DNA of 57,797 nt, taken from Vicinamibacteraceae bacterium (GTDB taxonomy: Bacteria > Acidobacteriota > Vicinamibacteria > Vicinamibacterales > UBA8438). Under the pieces are notes generated by a model. The model saw only the letters and a program-made list of their open reading frames with translations, had not been told where the DNA came from and ran no database searches. Position 1 is the stretch's first letter, and each line of letters opens with the position of its first letter. The position numbers and the translations under genes were made by a program. Positions 1 to 8,561 of the stretch are shown here, in pieces. The DNA is taken from NCBI GenBank assembly GCA_012271165.1, contig JAAXGX010000069.1:26915-84711 (forward strand). Reading direction: 5' to 3'.

Positions 1-1365
1 GAGGCGGACGAGCAGCAGATCAACCTGACGCGGTTCAGCCTCTTCTTCCCGGAGAAGCGGGAGTTCTTCCTGGAGAACCAGGGGCTGTTCACGTTCGGCG
101 GCGCCGGCGCCGGCCCGTTCGGGGCGGGCGACACGCCCGTGCTGTTCTACAGCCGCCGCATCGGACTGGATGCGGCCACGGGGCGCGAGATCCCGATCGA
201 CGCCGGGGGCCGCATGACCGGGCGGGTCGGCCCGTTCAGTGTCGGCCTGCTGAACATCCAGACCGGCGACGCGCCGGAGGCCGCCGCGCGGGCGACCAAC
301 TTCTCGGTCCTGCGCGTCAAGCGCGACCTGCTGCGGCGCAGCAGCGTCGGCGCCATCTTCACCCGGCGGTCGGTGTCTGCGCACGGCCAGGGCGCGGGAG
401 AAACGTACGGCGTCGACGGCACGTTCGCGTTCTACGACGCGCTCAGCATCAACACGTACTGGGCGCGGACGCGCGCACCCGACGCGCTGCTGGCGGCGAG
501 CCCCGCGGCGGCCGGCGCGGCGGACGACGTCAGCTACCGCGCGCAGCTCAACTACGCGGGCGACCGCTACGGCGTCGAGCTCGAGCACCTGGTCGTGGGC
601 ACCGACTTCAATCCGGAGGTGGGCTTCCTGCGCCGCGAGGACTTCGCGCGCAGCTATGGGCTGTTCCGCTTCAGTCCCCGCCCGCGGGCGCTGGCCGCCA
701 TCCGCAGGCTCGTCTGGGAGGGCCGCTTCGACTACATCACCGACCGCCGGGGGGTGCTCGAGACGCGCCAGGCGTTCGGCCAGTTCGGCATCGAGTTCGA
801 GAACAGCGACCGGCTGACGTTCGACTACACCCGCAACTACGAGTACCTCGACCGGCCGTTCCGGATCGCGCGCGACGTGGCGATCCCCGTCGGGGGCTAC
901 CGCTTCCAGGACCTGCTGGCGTCGTTCGAGCTGGGGCGGCAGCGGCGGTTCTCCGGGCTGGTCACGGCTCAGCACGGCGGCTTCTTCGGCGGCACGAAGA
1001 CGTCGCTCGGGTTCGGCCTGGGAGGCGGGATCTCGAGCGGCCGCCTGGAGATCACCCGCCAGCTCTCGTTCGAGCCGGGGCTCTCCATCAACCGGATCAC
1101 GTTGCCCCGGGGCCGGTTCACCACGAATCTGGTGACGACGCGGACCACCTACACGGTCACGCCGCTGATGTTCTTCAGCGCGCTCGTGCAGTACAACTCC
1201 GCCAACGCCTCGCTGGGCGCCAACCTGCGGTTCCGCTGGGAGTACCAGCCGGGCAGCGAACTGTTCGTGGTCTACAACGAGCAGCGCGACACGCTCGTGC
1301 CCCGTTTTCCCGGACTCGAGAACCGGGCCGTCGTCGTGAAGATCAACCGCCTCTTCCGCTTCTGA
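1..1365 (+). CDS. DUF5916-type outer-membrane protein, C-terminal part (5' truncated by window edge)
   Basis: Frame 1 is open from base 1 (EADEQQINLTRFSLFFPEKREFFLENQGLFTFGG) and closely matches the middle and C-terminal part of the complete paralog at 2105..4417; ends in the same aromatic C-terminus (..NRLFRF). Confidence 0.85.
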   Translation, partial: EADEQQINLTRFSLFFPEKREFFLENQGLFTFGGAGAGPFGAGDTPVLFYSRRIGLDAATGREIPIDAGGRMTGRVGPFSVGLLNIQTGDAPEAAARATNFSVLRVKRDLLRRSSVGAIFTRRSVSAHGQGAGETYGVDGTFAFYDALSINTYWARTRAPDALLAASPAAAGAADDVSYRAQLNYAGDRYGVELEHLVVGTDFNPEVGFLRREDFARSYGLFRFSPRPRALAAIRRLVWEGRFDYITDRRGVLETRQAFGQFGIEFENSDRLTFDYTRNYEYLDRPFRIARDVAIPVGGYRFQDLLASFELGRQRRFSGLVTAQHGGFFGGTKTSLGFGLGGGISSGRLEITRQLSFEPGLSINRITLPRGRFTTNLVTTRTTYTVTPLMFFSALVQYNSANASLGANLRFRWEYQPGSELFVVYNEQRDTLVPRFPGLENRAVVVKINRLFRF

Positions 1366-1466
1366 GCCGGGATCCCGTCGCCGTCCCGTGCTGCCCGGCG
1401 CCGGACGGCCGCAAGCGGTTGCGGTACCATTCCGGGCAGTCTGGCGTGCTCACGGAAGGAGGCATC

Positions 1467-2084
1467 ATGGGAGGGAGAAGGATCATCACCGCGGCGAGCC
1501 TGCTCGTGCTCGCGGCCGGCGTCGTCTGGGGCGCCGCCGCGCTGCGGGGTCAGGCGCCGGCGCTGACGACTCAGGACTACATCGACATCGAGCAGCTCTA
1601 CATCGCCTACACGAACGCGATCGACTTCGGCGATCCGGAGGGGCTCGACTACGCGGGCGTGTTCACGCCCGACGGGGTGTTCGCGCTGGTCATGCGGCTG
1701 GCGGACGGCGCCAGCGGTCCCGGTCCGTGCCCCGGGGAGGGACCCTGGGAGATCGTCGATCGCGAGGTCATCCGCGGCAGCATGCCGGACCGGGACGGGT
1801 CGCGCGTCTGCGTGACCGTCCTCGACGGGGCCGACCGCCTGGCGAGCATGGCGTCCGGGTTTCGCGAGGTCTTCGGCACGAGCCAGCGGCACGTCTACAC
1901 CAACCTGCGCATCACGCCGGCGCCGGACGGCGCGCGCGGCTTCGTCTACTTCACCCAGCTCGACGTGAGCACGCTGCCGCCCACCACGAGCGTCACCGGC
2001 ATCTACGAGGACACGCTCGTGAAGACGGCGGACGGCTGGCGCTTCAAGAAGCGCGTGCACACGCACGACGCGCCGTACGGCTAG
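1467..2084 (+). CDS. SnoaL/NTF2-like domain protein, exported
   Basis: N-terminal hydrophobic signal (MGGRRIITAASLLVLAAGVVWG) followed by LTTQDYIDIEQLYIAYTNAIDFGDPEGLDYAGVFTPDGVF, typical of SnoaL-like proteins. ATG at 1467 preferred over 1419 because the signal peptide starts there. Confidence 0.75.
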   Translation: MGGRRIITAASLLVLAAGVVWGAAALRGQAPALTTQDYIDIEQLYIAYTNAIDFGDPEGLDYAGVFTPDGVFALVMRLADGASGPGPCPGEGPWEIVDREVIRGSMPDRDGSRVCVTVLDGADRLASMASGFREVFGTSQRHVYTNLRITPAPDGARGFVYFTQLDVSTLPPTTSVTGIYEDTLVKTADGWRFKKRVHTHDAPYG

Positions 2085-2104
2085 GAGGCCCCGGGGGCCG
2101 CACC

Positions 2105-4417
2105 ATGCCGCAGCTTCGCGTCCGGATCGCCGCCGTCCTCGCCCTGGCTGCCGCGTCCCCGTGCCTCGCGGCGCACGCGGCCGCACAGGGCCTGCGGGGC
2201 CCCGAGCTCGACGGGCACCCGTCCGCGCCGGTGGCCCCCGAGGTGATCAACCGCGACGCGGCGGGGCGCGCCACGGTGCGCGCCGTGCGCATCACCGAGC
2301 CGCTGGACATCGACGGCCGTCTCGACGAGGCCGTCTACCAGCGCGTGCTGCCGATGTCCGACTTCATCCAGACCGATCCCGACGAGGGCGCCCCGGCCAC
2401 GGAGAAGACCGAGGTCTGGCTGCTGTTCGACGACGAGAACGTCTACGTCGTCGGCCGCTGCTGGGAGACGGAGCCGGACCGCCTGGTGGCCAACGAGATG
2501 CGGCGCGACAACACGACCATCGTCCGCAACGACAACATGGCGTGGAGCTTCGACACGTTCCACGACCACCGCAACGGCGTGCTGTTCGAGGTCAACCCCA
2601 TCGGCGGCCGCATCGACGGCCAGGTCACCAACGAGTCGCAGGTCAACATCGACTGGAACCCGATCTGGGACTTCGCGACCGGCTACTTCGACGACGGCTA
2701 CATCGTCGAGGCCGCCATCCCCTTCAAGTCGCTCCGCTACCGTCCCGGGCGCATTCAGACGTGGGGGTTCCAGGTGCGCCGCGTCAACCGGTCGAAGAAC
2801 GAGGTGTCGTACCTGACGCCGGTGCCGCCGGCCTTCATCAACAACGGCCACTTCCGCTCGTCGCTGGCGGCCGCGGTCGTCGGCCTCGAGGCGCCGCCCG
2901 CCTCGCGCCTCATCGAGCTGAAGCCCTACGCCATCGGCGACCTGTCGAGCGACCTGCGGGGCGCCGAGCCGTTCACGAACCGGCTGGGCGGCGACGGCGG
3001 CATCGACATCAAGTACGGCATCACCCAGAACCTGACGGCCGACTTCACCGTCAACACCGACTTCGCCCAGGTGGAGGCGGACGAGCAGCAGATCAACCTG
3101 ACGCGCTTCTCGCTGTACTTCCCCGAGAAGCGGGAGTTCTTTCTCGAGAACCAGGGGGTGTTCACCTTCGGGGGCGCCGACTCGGGGCCGTTCAGGAGCG
3201 GCGACACGCCGGTGCTGTTCTACAGCCGCCGGATCGGCCTCGACGCGGGGCGGGAGATCCCGATCGACGCGGGCGCCCGGCTGACCGGCCGCGCCGGCGC
3301 CTTCAGCGTCGGCCTGCTCGACATCCGGACGGGGGACGCCAACGTCCCCGGCCGCGCGGCGCCCGTGCCGGCGACGAACTTCTCGGTCGTGCGCATCAAG
3401 CGCGACCTGCTGCGGCGCAGCAGCATCGGCGCCATCGCCACGCGGCGCTCGGTCTCGACGCGCGGGCGCGGCTCGGCCGAGACGTACGGCGCCGATGCCA
3501 CGTTCGCCTTCTACGACGCGCTGACCATGAACGCCTACTGGGCGACGACGCGGGCCCCGGGCAACGGCCCGGACGACGTCAGCTACCGGGCGCACCTCGA
3601 CTACGCGGGCGACCGCTACGGTGTGGAGCTCGAGCGGCTGGTGGTGGGCACCCACTTCAACCCCGAGGTCGGCTTCATGCGGCGCTTCGACTTCGGGCGC
3701 AACCACGGGGCATTCCGCTTCAGTCCGCGCCCCCGGTCCATTGCCCTCATCCGCCGCTTCGTCTGGGAGGGCCGGTTCGATTCGTTTCGCAGCCGGGCCG
3801 GCCGGCTCGACACCGAGCTGCTGCAGGGCAAGTTCGGCATCGAGCTCGAGAACAGCGACGTGCTGATGGCGGACTACATTCGCAGCAACGAGTACGTCGA
3901 CCGGGTGTTCGACGTGGCGGGCGTGGACGTCGGGATGGGCGGCCACCGTTTCCAGGACACCATGCTCACCTACGAGCTGGGCCAGCAGCGCCGCTTCTCC
4001 GGCATGGTCACGTTCCAGCGCGGCGGCTTCTTCGGCGGCAGGAAGACGACGATCGGCTTCGGCCGCCGGACCGGTCTGTCGGGCGGCCGGCTGGCGATCA
4101 CGCCCCGCGTGTCGTTCGAGCCGGGCGTGTCGCTGAACTGGATCGAGCTGCCCGCCGGCAAGGTGACCACGACGCTGATCACGACGCGGACGACCTATAC
4201 GCCCACGCCGTTCCTGTTCGTCAGCGCGCTCGTCCAGTACAACTCGGCGGCCAACGACGCGAGCGCCAACGTCCGCCTGCGCTGGGAGTACCAGCCGGGC
4301 AGCGAGCTGTTCATCGTCTACAACGAGCAACGCGACACGCTCGTCCGCGACCGCCGTTTCCCGGAGCTGTACAACCGCGCGCTCATCATCAAGTTCAACC
4401 GCCTCTTCCGATTCTGA
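2105..4417 (+). CDS. DUF5916 / CBM9-like domain outer-membrane protein
   Basis: Signal peptide MPQLRVRIAAVLALAAASPCLAAHAAAQG; ITEPLDIDGRLDEAVYQRV (CBM9-like start) and FPEKREFFLENQGVFTFGG motif; C-terminal beta-barrel-like region. ATG at 2105 preferred over the longer ORF start at 1388. Confidence 0.85.
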   Translation: MPQLRVRIAAVLALAAASPCLAAHAAAQGLRGPELDGHPSAPVAPEVINRDAAGRATVRAVRITEPLDIDGRLDEAVYQRVLPMSDFIQTDPDEGAPATEKTEVWLLFDDENVYVVGRCWETEPDRLVANEMRRDNTTIVRNDNMAWSFDTFHDHRNGVLFEVNPIGGRIDGQVTNESQVNIDWNPIWDFATGYFDDGYIVEAAIPFKSLRYRPGRIQTWGFQVRRVNRSKNEVSYLTPVPPAFINNGHFRSSLAAAVVGLEAPPASRLIELKPYAIGDLSSDLRGAEPFTNRLGGDGGIDIKYGITQNLTADFTVNTDFAQVEADEQQINLTRFSLYFPEKREFFLENQGVFTFGGADSGPFRSGDTPVLFYSRRIGLDAGREIPIDAGARLTGRAGAFSVGLLDIRTGDANVPGRAAPVPATNFSVVRIKRDLLRRSSIGAIATRRSVSTRGRGSAETYGADATFAFYDALTMNAYWATTRAPGNGPDDVSYRAHLDYAGDRYGVELERLVVGTHFNPEVGFMRRFDFGRNHGAFRFSPRPRSIALIRRFVWEGRFDSFRSRAGRLDTELLQGKFGIELENSDVLMADYIRSNEYVDRVFDVAGVDVGMGGHRFQDTMLTYELGQQRRFSGMVTFQRGGFFGGRKTTIGFGRRTGLSGGRLAITPRVSFEPGVSLNWIELPAGKVTTTLITTRTTYTPTPFLFVSALVQYNSAANDASANVRLRWEYQPGSELFIVYNEQRDTLVRDRRFPELYNRALIIKFNRLFRF

Positions 4418-4723
4418 GGGGCTTCCTTCAGACGGGGCTACGCCCCGAACCCCCGGCGTCCGTTTGCGGGGACCCTTCGCCCTGCGCCACTCCCGCCGAG
4501 GCGCGCCGTGCGCGGCATCCATCAGACGGGGCTGCGCCCCGAGCCCCCGGCGTCCGTTTGCGGGGACCCCTTCGCCCCGCGCCACTCCCGCCGACGCGCG
4601 CTGTGCGCGCCTTGCGCCGTGTGAAGCACTGGCACGGCGCTGAATCAGATGGGGTCGTGCCCTGGACCCCGGCGTCCGCCGGTGCGCCGGTTCAGCAGTA
4701 GGGTAGAATCTAGGGGCTTCCTT
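4417..4723. repeat. Intergenic imperfect repeat array with hairpin cores, bounded by a 12-bp direct repeat
   Basis: AGGGGCTTCCTT at 4417-4428 and 4712-4723. Between them, CAGACGGGGCTACGCCCCGAACCCCCGGCGTCCGTTTGCGGGGACCC.. (about 4429-4515) repeats as CAGACGGGGCTGCGCCCCGAGCCCCCGGCGTCCGTTTGCGGGGACCCC.. (about 4523-4610), with a degenerate third copy (about 4645-4690). Unit cores GGGGC-TAC-GCCCC and GGGGC-TGC-GCCCC are hairpins. Confidence 0.75.
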
Positions 4724-7180
4724 ATGAGACTGCATCCGAACCTTGTGCTTGCCGGTGTGCTGGCGGTCGGCTTGGTTGCGCCCGGCGGCGTGGCGGCCGG
4801 CGTGCAGCAGCCCGGTGCGGCCGCGTCGAGCTCGGGCACGCCGGCGGACGCGCTGCTCGCGCGCTACTGCGTCACCTGTCACAACGAGCGCCTGCGGACG
4901 GCCGGGCTGGCGCTCGACGGCCTCGATTCCTCGCACGTGAGCAGCCATCCCGACGTGTGGGAGAAGGTCGTGCGCAAGCTGCGCGGGGCGGTGATGCCGC
5001 CGGTCGGCCGGCCGCGCCCGGACGAGGCCGAGTACGACCGGGTCGCCTCGTGGCTCGAGGCGGAGCTGGACGGCGCCTGGGCGGCGGCGCCCGATCCCGG
5101 GCGTACGGAGACCTTCCATCGCCTCAACCGCGCCGAGTACGGCAACGCCGTCCGCGATCTGCTGGCGCTGGACGTCGACGTCGACGACTTCCTGCAGGCC
5201 GACGACGCCAGCTACGGCTTCGACAACATCGCCGGCGTGCTCAGGATGTCGCAGTCGCTGATGGAGCGCTATCTGGCGGCGGCGCGGACGATCAGCCGCA
5301 TGGCGGTCGGCAGCCCGCCGCCCGCGGTCGATTCGGTGGTCTATCGCGTTGCCGACGACATGCAGCAGCAGCACCGCGTGGAGGAGCTGCCGTTCGGCAC
5401 CCGCGGTGGGCTGCTGGTCGAGCACTTCTTTCCGCAGAGCGCGCAGTACGACATTCGCATCGAGGTGGGCAACGACCGCGGGCTGCGCGGCAGCCACCGG
5501 ATGGAGGTCACCGTCGACGGCGAGCAGGTGCAGTTGTTCGAGGTGGGCCAGCCTCCGCCCGACTCGTCGGCCCAACCGACCACCAACACGGCCGCCATCG
5601 TGTACGTGACGGACGGCGTCTACGACGTCCGGGTACCGGTCGCCGGCGGCCCGCACGACATCGGCGTGACGTTCTACAAGCAGCCCACGCCGCTGGTCGA
5701 GCAGGTGCGGGAGGTGTTCGAGAACCCCACGATCGCGAACAACGTGGGTGTCGGCGGCCGCATGCCGACGGTCACGACCGTCACGATCGTCGGGCCGTAC
5801 TCGCCGACCGGCGCCGGAGACACGCCGAGCCGGCAGCGCATCTTCACCTGTCGGCCGGCGACCGCGGCCGAGGAGACGCCCTGCGCCGCGACGATCCTCT
5901 CCACGCTCGCGCGGCGGGCCTACCGCGGGTTCGTCGCGGACGGGGACGTGGACGTGCTGCTCGACTTCTACCGCGCCGGCCGCGCGCGCGGCCGGAGCTT
6001 CGAGGACGGCATCGAGCTGGCCCTCCGCCGGCTGCTGGTGAGCCCGGAGTTCCTGTACCGGATCGAGGCGGACCCCACGGCGTCCACCGCGCCGTCCGTC
6101 GGCGCGCCCGGCGTCTACCGTCTCGGTGGCTTGGAGCTGGCGTCGCGCCTGTCGTTCTTCCTGTGGAGCAGCATTCCGGACGAGGTGCTGCTGGACGCGG
6201 CGGAAGCGGGGCAGCTGGACGATCCGGCGGAGCTCGAGCGGCAGGTGCGGCGGATGCTGGCCGATCCCCGCTCGGCGGCGCTGACCGAGAACTTTGCCGG
6301 GCAGTGGCTGCAGCTGCGGAACCTGGAAACGGTGGTCCGGCCGGGCGATCCCTACTCGCGGACGTTCGACGAATCGCTGCGGCGGGGGCTGCTGCAGGAG
6401 ACGGAGCTGTTCATCGACAGCATCCTGCGCGAGGACCGCGGCCTGCTGGAGATCCTGACGGCCGACTACACCTTCCTCAACGAGCGCGTGGCGCGGCACT
6501 ACGGGCTGCTGGGCGTGCAGGGCAGCCATTTCCGGCGCGTCACCCTCCCGGAGTCGAGCCCGCGGCGCGGCCTGCTCGGCCACGGGAGCGTGCTGACGCT
6601 CACCTCCCACGCCATCCGGACCTCGCCGGTCAATCGCGGCAAGTGGATTCTCGTCAACATCCTGGGGACGCCGCCGCCCGATCCGCCCGCCAACATCCCG
6701 GCGCTGGACGACCGCAAGACCCAGGCCAAGGTGGCGACGCTCCGCGAGCGGATGTCCCGGCACCGGGCGAATCCGGCGTGCGCGAACTGCCACAACATCA
6801 TCGATCCGGCCGGGTTCGCCCTGGAGAACTTCGACGCGGTCGGCCGCTGGCGGCTCGTCGACGAGTCGTTCAACACCATCGACGCGTCGGGCGCCCTGCC
6901 GGACGGCACGCGGTTCGACGGGGTCGCCGAGCTGACGGCGGCGCTGATTCGCCGCCCGGAGCGCTTCGTGACGACCGTGACGGAGAAGCTGTTGACGTAT
7001 GCGCTCGGGCGCGGCCTGGAGCACTACGACATGCCGGCCGTGCGCCGCATCATGCAGGAGGCGGCCGGAGACGACTACGGCTTCCAGGCGATCATCACCG
7101 GCATCGCGGGCAGCTATCCGTTCCTGCACCGGCGGGCGGGCGGCGCCGCGGGCGCGGCGACGACGGCGGCGTCGCGCTGA
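4724..7180 (+). CDS. DUF1592-family cytochrome-like protein (DUF1587/DUF1592/DUF1588/DUF1585 architecture)
   Basis: Signal peptide; YCVTCHNERLRTAGLALDGL N-terminal CxxCH; ETFHRLNRAEYGNAVRDLLALDVDVDDFLQADDASYGFDNIAGVL; FFLWSSIPDEVLLDAAEAGQL; C-terminal CANCHNIIDPAGFALENFDAVGRWR. Confidence 0.93.
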   Translation: MRLHPNLVLAGVLAVGLVAPGGVAAGVQQPGAAASSSGTPADALLARYCVTCHNERLRTAGLALDGLDSSHVSSHPDVWEKVVRKLRGAVMPPVGRPRPDEAEYDRVASWLEAELDGAWAAAPDPGRTETFHRLNRAEYGNAVRDLLALDVDVDDFLQADDASYGFDNIAGVLRMSQSLMERYLAAARTISRMAVGSPPPAVDSVVYRVADDMQQQHRVEELPFGTRGGLLVEHFFPQSAQYDIRIEVGNDRGLRGSHRMEVTVDGEQVQLFEVGQPPPDSSAQPTTNTAAIVYVTDGVYDVRVPVAGGPHDIGVTFYKQPTPLVEQVREVFENPTIANNVGVGGRMPTVTTVTIVGPYSPTGAGDTPSRQRIFTCRPATAAEETPCAATILSTLARRAYRGFVADGDVDVLLDFYRAGRARGRSFEDGIELALRRLLVSPEFLYRIEADPTASTAPSVGAPGVYRLGGLELASRLSFFLWSSIPDEVLLDAAEAGQLDDPAELERQVRRMLADPRSAALTENFAGQWLQLRNLETVVRPGDPYSRTFDESLRRGLLQETELFIDSILREDRGLLEILTADYTFLNERVARHYGLLGVQGSHFRRVTLPESSPRRGLLGHGSVLTLTSHAIRTSPVNRGKWILVNILGTPPPDPPANIPALDDRKTQAKVATLRERMSRHRANPACANCHNIIDPAGFALENFDAVGRWRLVDESFNTIDASGALPDGTRFDGVAELTAALIRRPERFVTTVTEKLLTYALGRGLEHYDMPAVRRIMQEAAGDDYGFQAIITGIAGSYPFLHRRAGGAAGAATTAASR

Positions 7181-7208
7181 CGCGCAACATCGAGAGGAGC
7201 TGGCAACC

Positions 7209-8552
7209 GTGATCGTTACCAGAAAGAGCCTGCCACGGCGGACGATGCTCCGCGGACTCGGGGCCACCATCGCGCTGCCGTTTCTCGACGCGATGGCCCC
7301 CGCGCTGACGGCCGTCTCGAAGACGGCGGCGTCGCCCACGCCCCGGATGGGGTTCTTCTACGTGCCCAACGGCATGTTCCTGCCGAGCTTCCATCCGCCG
7401 GGCGACGGCGGCACGAGCTTCGAGCTGACGCCCACGCTGAAGCCGCTCGAGGCGTTCCGCGACCAGATCGTGGTCGTCAGCGGCCTGAGCAACAGCGGCG
7501 TGGTCAGCACCAACGAAGGCGGCGGCGTGCACACGCGGGCGCACGGCGGCTGGCTGAGCGGCGTGCTGCCGAAGCGCACCGAGGGCGCCGACCTGCGCGC
7601 CGGCAAGACGCTCGACCAGTATGCGGCGGACCAGCTGGGCGCCGACACGTCGCTGCGCTCGCTCGAGCTGACGATCGATTCCAACTACCAGGTAGGGAAC
7701 TGCGAGAACGGCTACAGCTGCGCCTACATCAACTCCAGCTCGTGGCTGACGGCGACCACGCCGCTGCCGCACGAGCGCGACCCGCGCGTGGTCTTCCGCC
7801 GCCTGTTCGGCGACGGCGGGAGCGTGGCGGCGCGCCTGACGCAGATGCGGACCGACCGCAGCATCCTCGACTCGGTGTCCGACAGCCTCACCCGCCTCGA
7901 GCGGCGCCTGGGCCTGCAGGACCGCGCCACGGTGGACGAGTATCTGGATTCGGTCCGCGAGATCGAGCGGCGCATCCAGCGCGCCGAGGTGCACAACGCG
8001 ACGACGCCGCTGCCGTCCCTCGAGCAGCCGACGGGCGTGCCCGACGACTACGAGGAGCACGTCGAGCTGATGCACGACCTGCTGGTCCTCGGCTTCCAGG
8101 CGGACGTCACGCGGGTGAGCTGCATGCAGATGGCCCGCGAGCTCAGCGGGCGCTCGTATCCGAACATCGGCGTTCCGGAGGGGCACCACACGGTCTCGCA
8201 CCACCAGCTCGACCAGCACAACATCGCCCAGTACACGAAGATCAACACGTATCACATGACCCTGTTCGCGCGGCTCCTGGACCGGATGCGGCGCACGCCG
8301 GACGGCGACGGCACGCTGCTGGACCACAGCATCCTGCTGTGGGGCGCGGGCATGGGCGACGGCGATCACCACACGCCGTACAACCTGCCCATCACGCTGG
8401 CCGGCGGCGGCTGCGGCACGCTCGAGGGCGGCCGGCACCTCAAGTACGCGCTGCACACCCCGTTCATGAACCTGGGGCTGAGCCTGCTCGAGAAGGTCGG
8501 CGTGCAGGTGGACCGCATATCCGACAGCACGGGTCCGCTGGCCGGCGTCTGA
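7209..8552 (+). CDS. DUF1552 domain-containing protein
   Basis: GTG start; RKSLPRRTMLRGLGATIALPFLDAMAPA signal; MGFFYVPNGMFLPSFHPPGDG, GGWLSGVLPKRTEGADLRAGKTLDQYAAD, HHTVSHHQLD. Directly downstream of DUF1592, the usual neighbour. Confidence 0.92.
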   Translation: MIVTRKSLPRRTMLRGLGATIALPFLDAMAPALTAVSKTAASPTPRMGFFYVPNGMFLPSFHPPGDGGTSFELTPTLKPLEAFRDQIVVVSGLSNSGVVSTNEGGGVHTRAHGGWLSGVLPKRTEGADLRAGKTLDQYAADQLGADTSLRSLELTIDSNYQVGNCENGYSCAYINSSSWLTATTPLPHERDPRVVFRRLFGDGGSVAARLTQMRTDRSILDSVSDSLTRLERRLGLQDRATVDEYLDSVREIERRIQRAEVHNATTPLPSLEQPTGVPDDYEEHVELMHDLLVLGFQADVTRVSCMQMARELSGRSYPNIGVPEGHHTVSHHQLDQHNIAQYTKINTYHMTLFARLLDRMRRTPDGDGTLLDHSILLWGAGMGDGDHHTPYNLPITLAGGGCGTLEGGRHLKYALHTPFMNLGLSLLEKVGVQVDRISDSTGPLAGV

Positions 8553-8561
8553 GCTCTCACC

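Noticed and set aside
2161-4701. Long plus-strand out-of-frame ORFs over real genes (e.g. 2161..4701, 4957..7212, 7742..10198 portion, 11292..14174)
   Set aside because: Same GC-bias shadow effect. Only the final in-frame part of 7742..11032 (from 10199) and of 14694..17267 (from 16371) is real coding sequence.
4417-4723. CRISPR array
   Set aside because: Only two good units plus a degenerate one of about 90 bp, no regular unique spacers and no cas genes.
2081-7339. Very long minus-strand ORF (1752 aa), and similar ones at 7095..10019, 10921..16305, 27105..30785, 34235..36832, 38057..40732 and 49104..52658
   Set aside because: They lie antisense to clearly identified genes, are rich in Arg/Ala/His/Val low-complexity sequence with no recognisable domains, and are expected from the high GC third-position bias of the true genes. 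Internal repeats in the 10921..16305 ORF simply mirror the epoxide hydrolase triplication.
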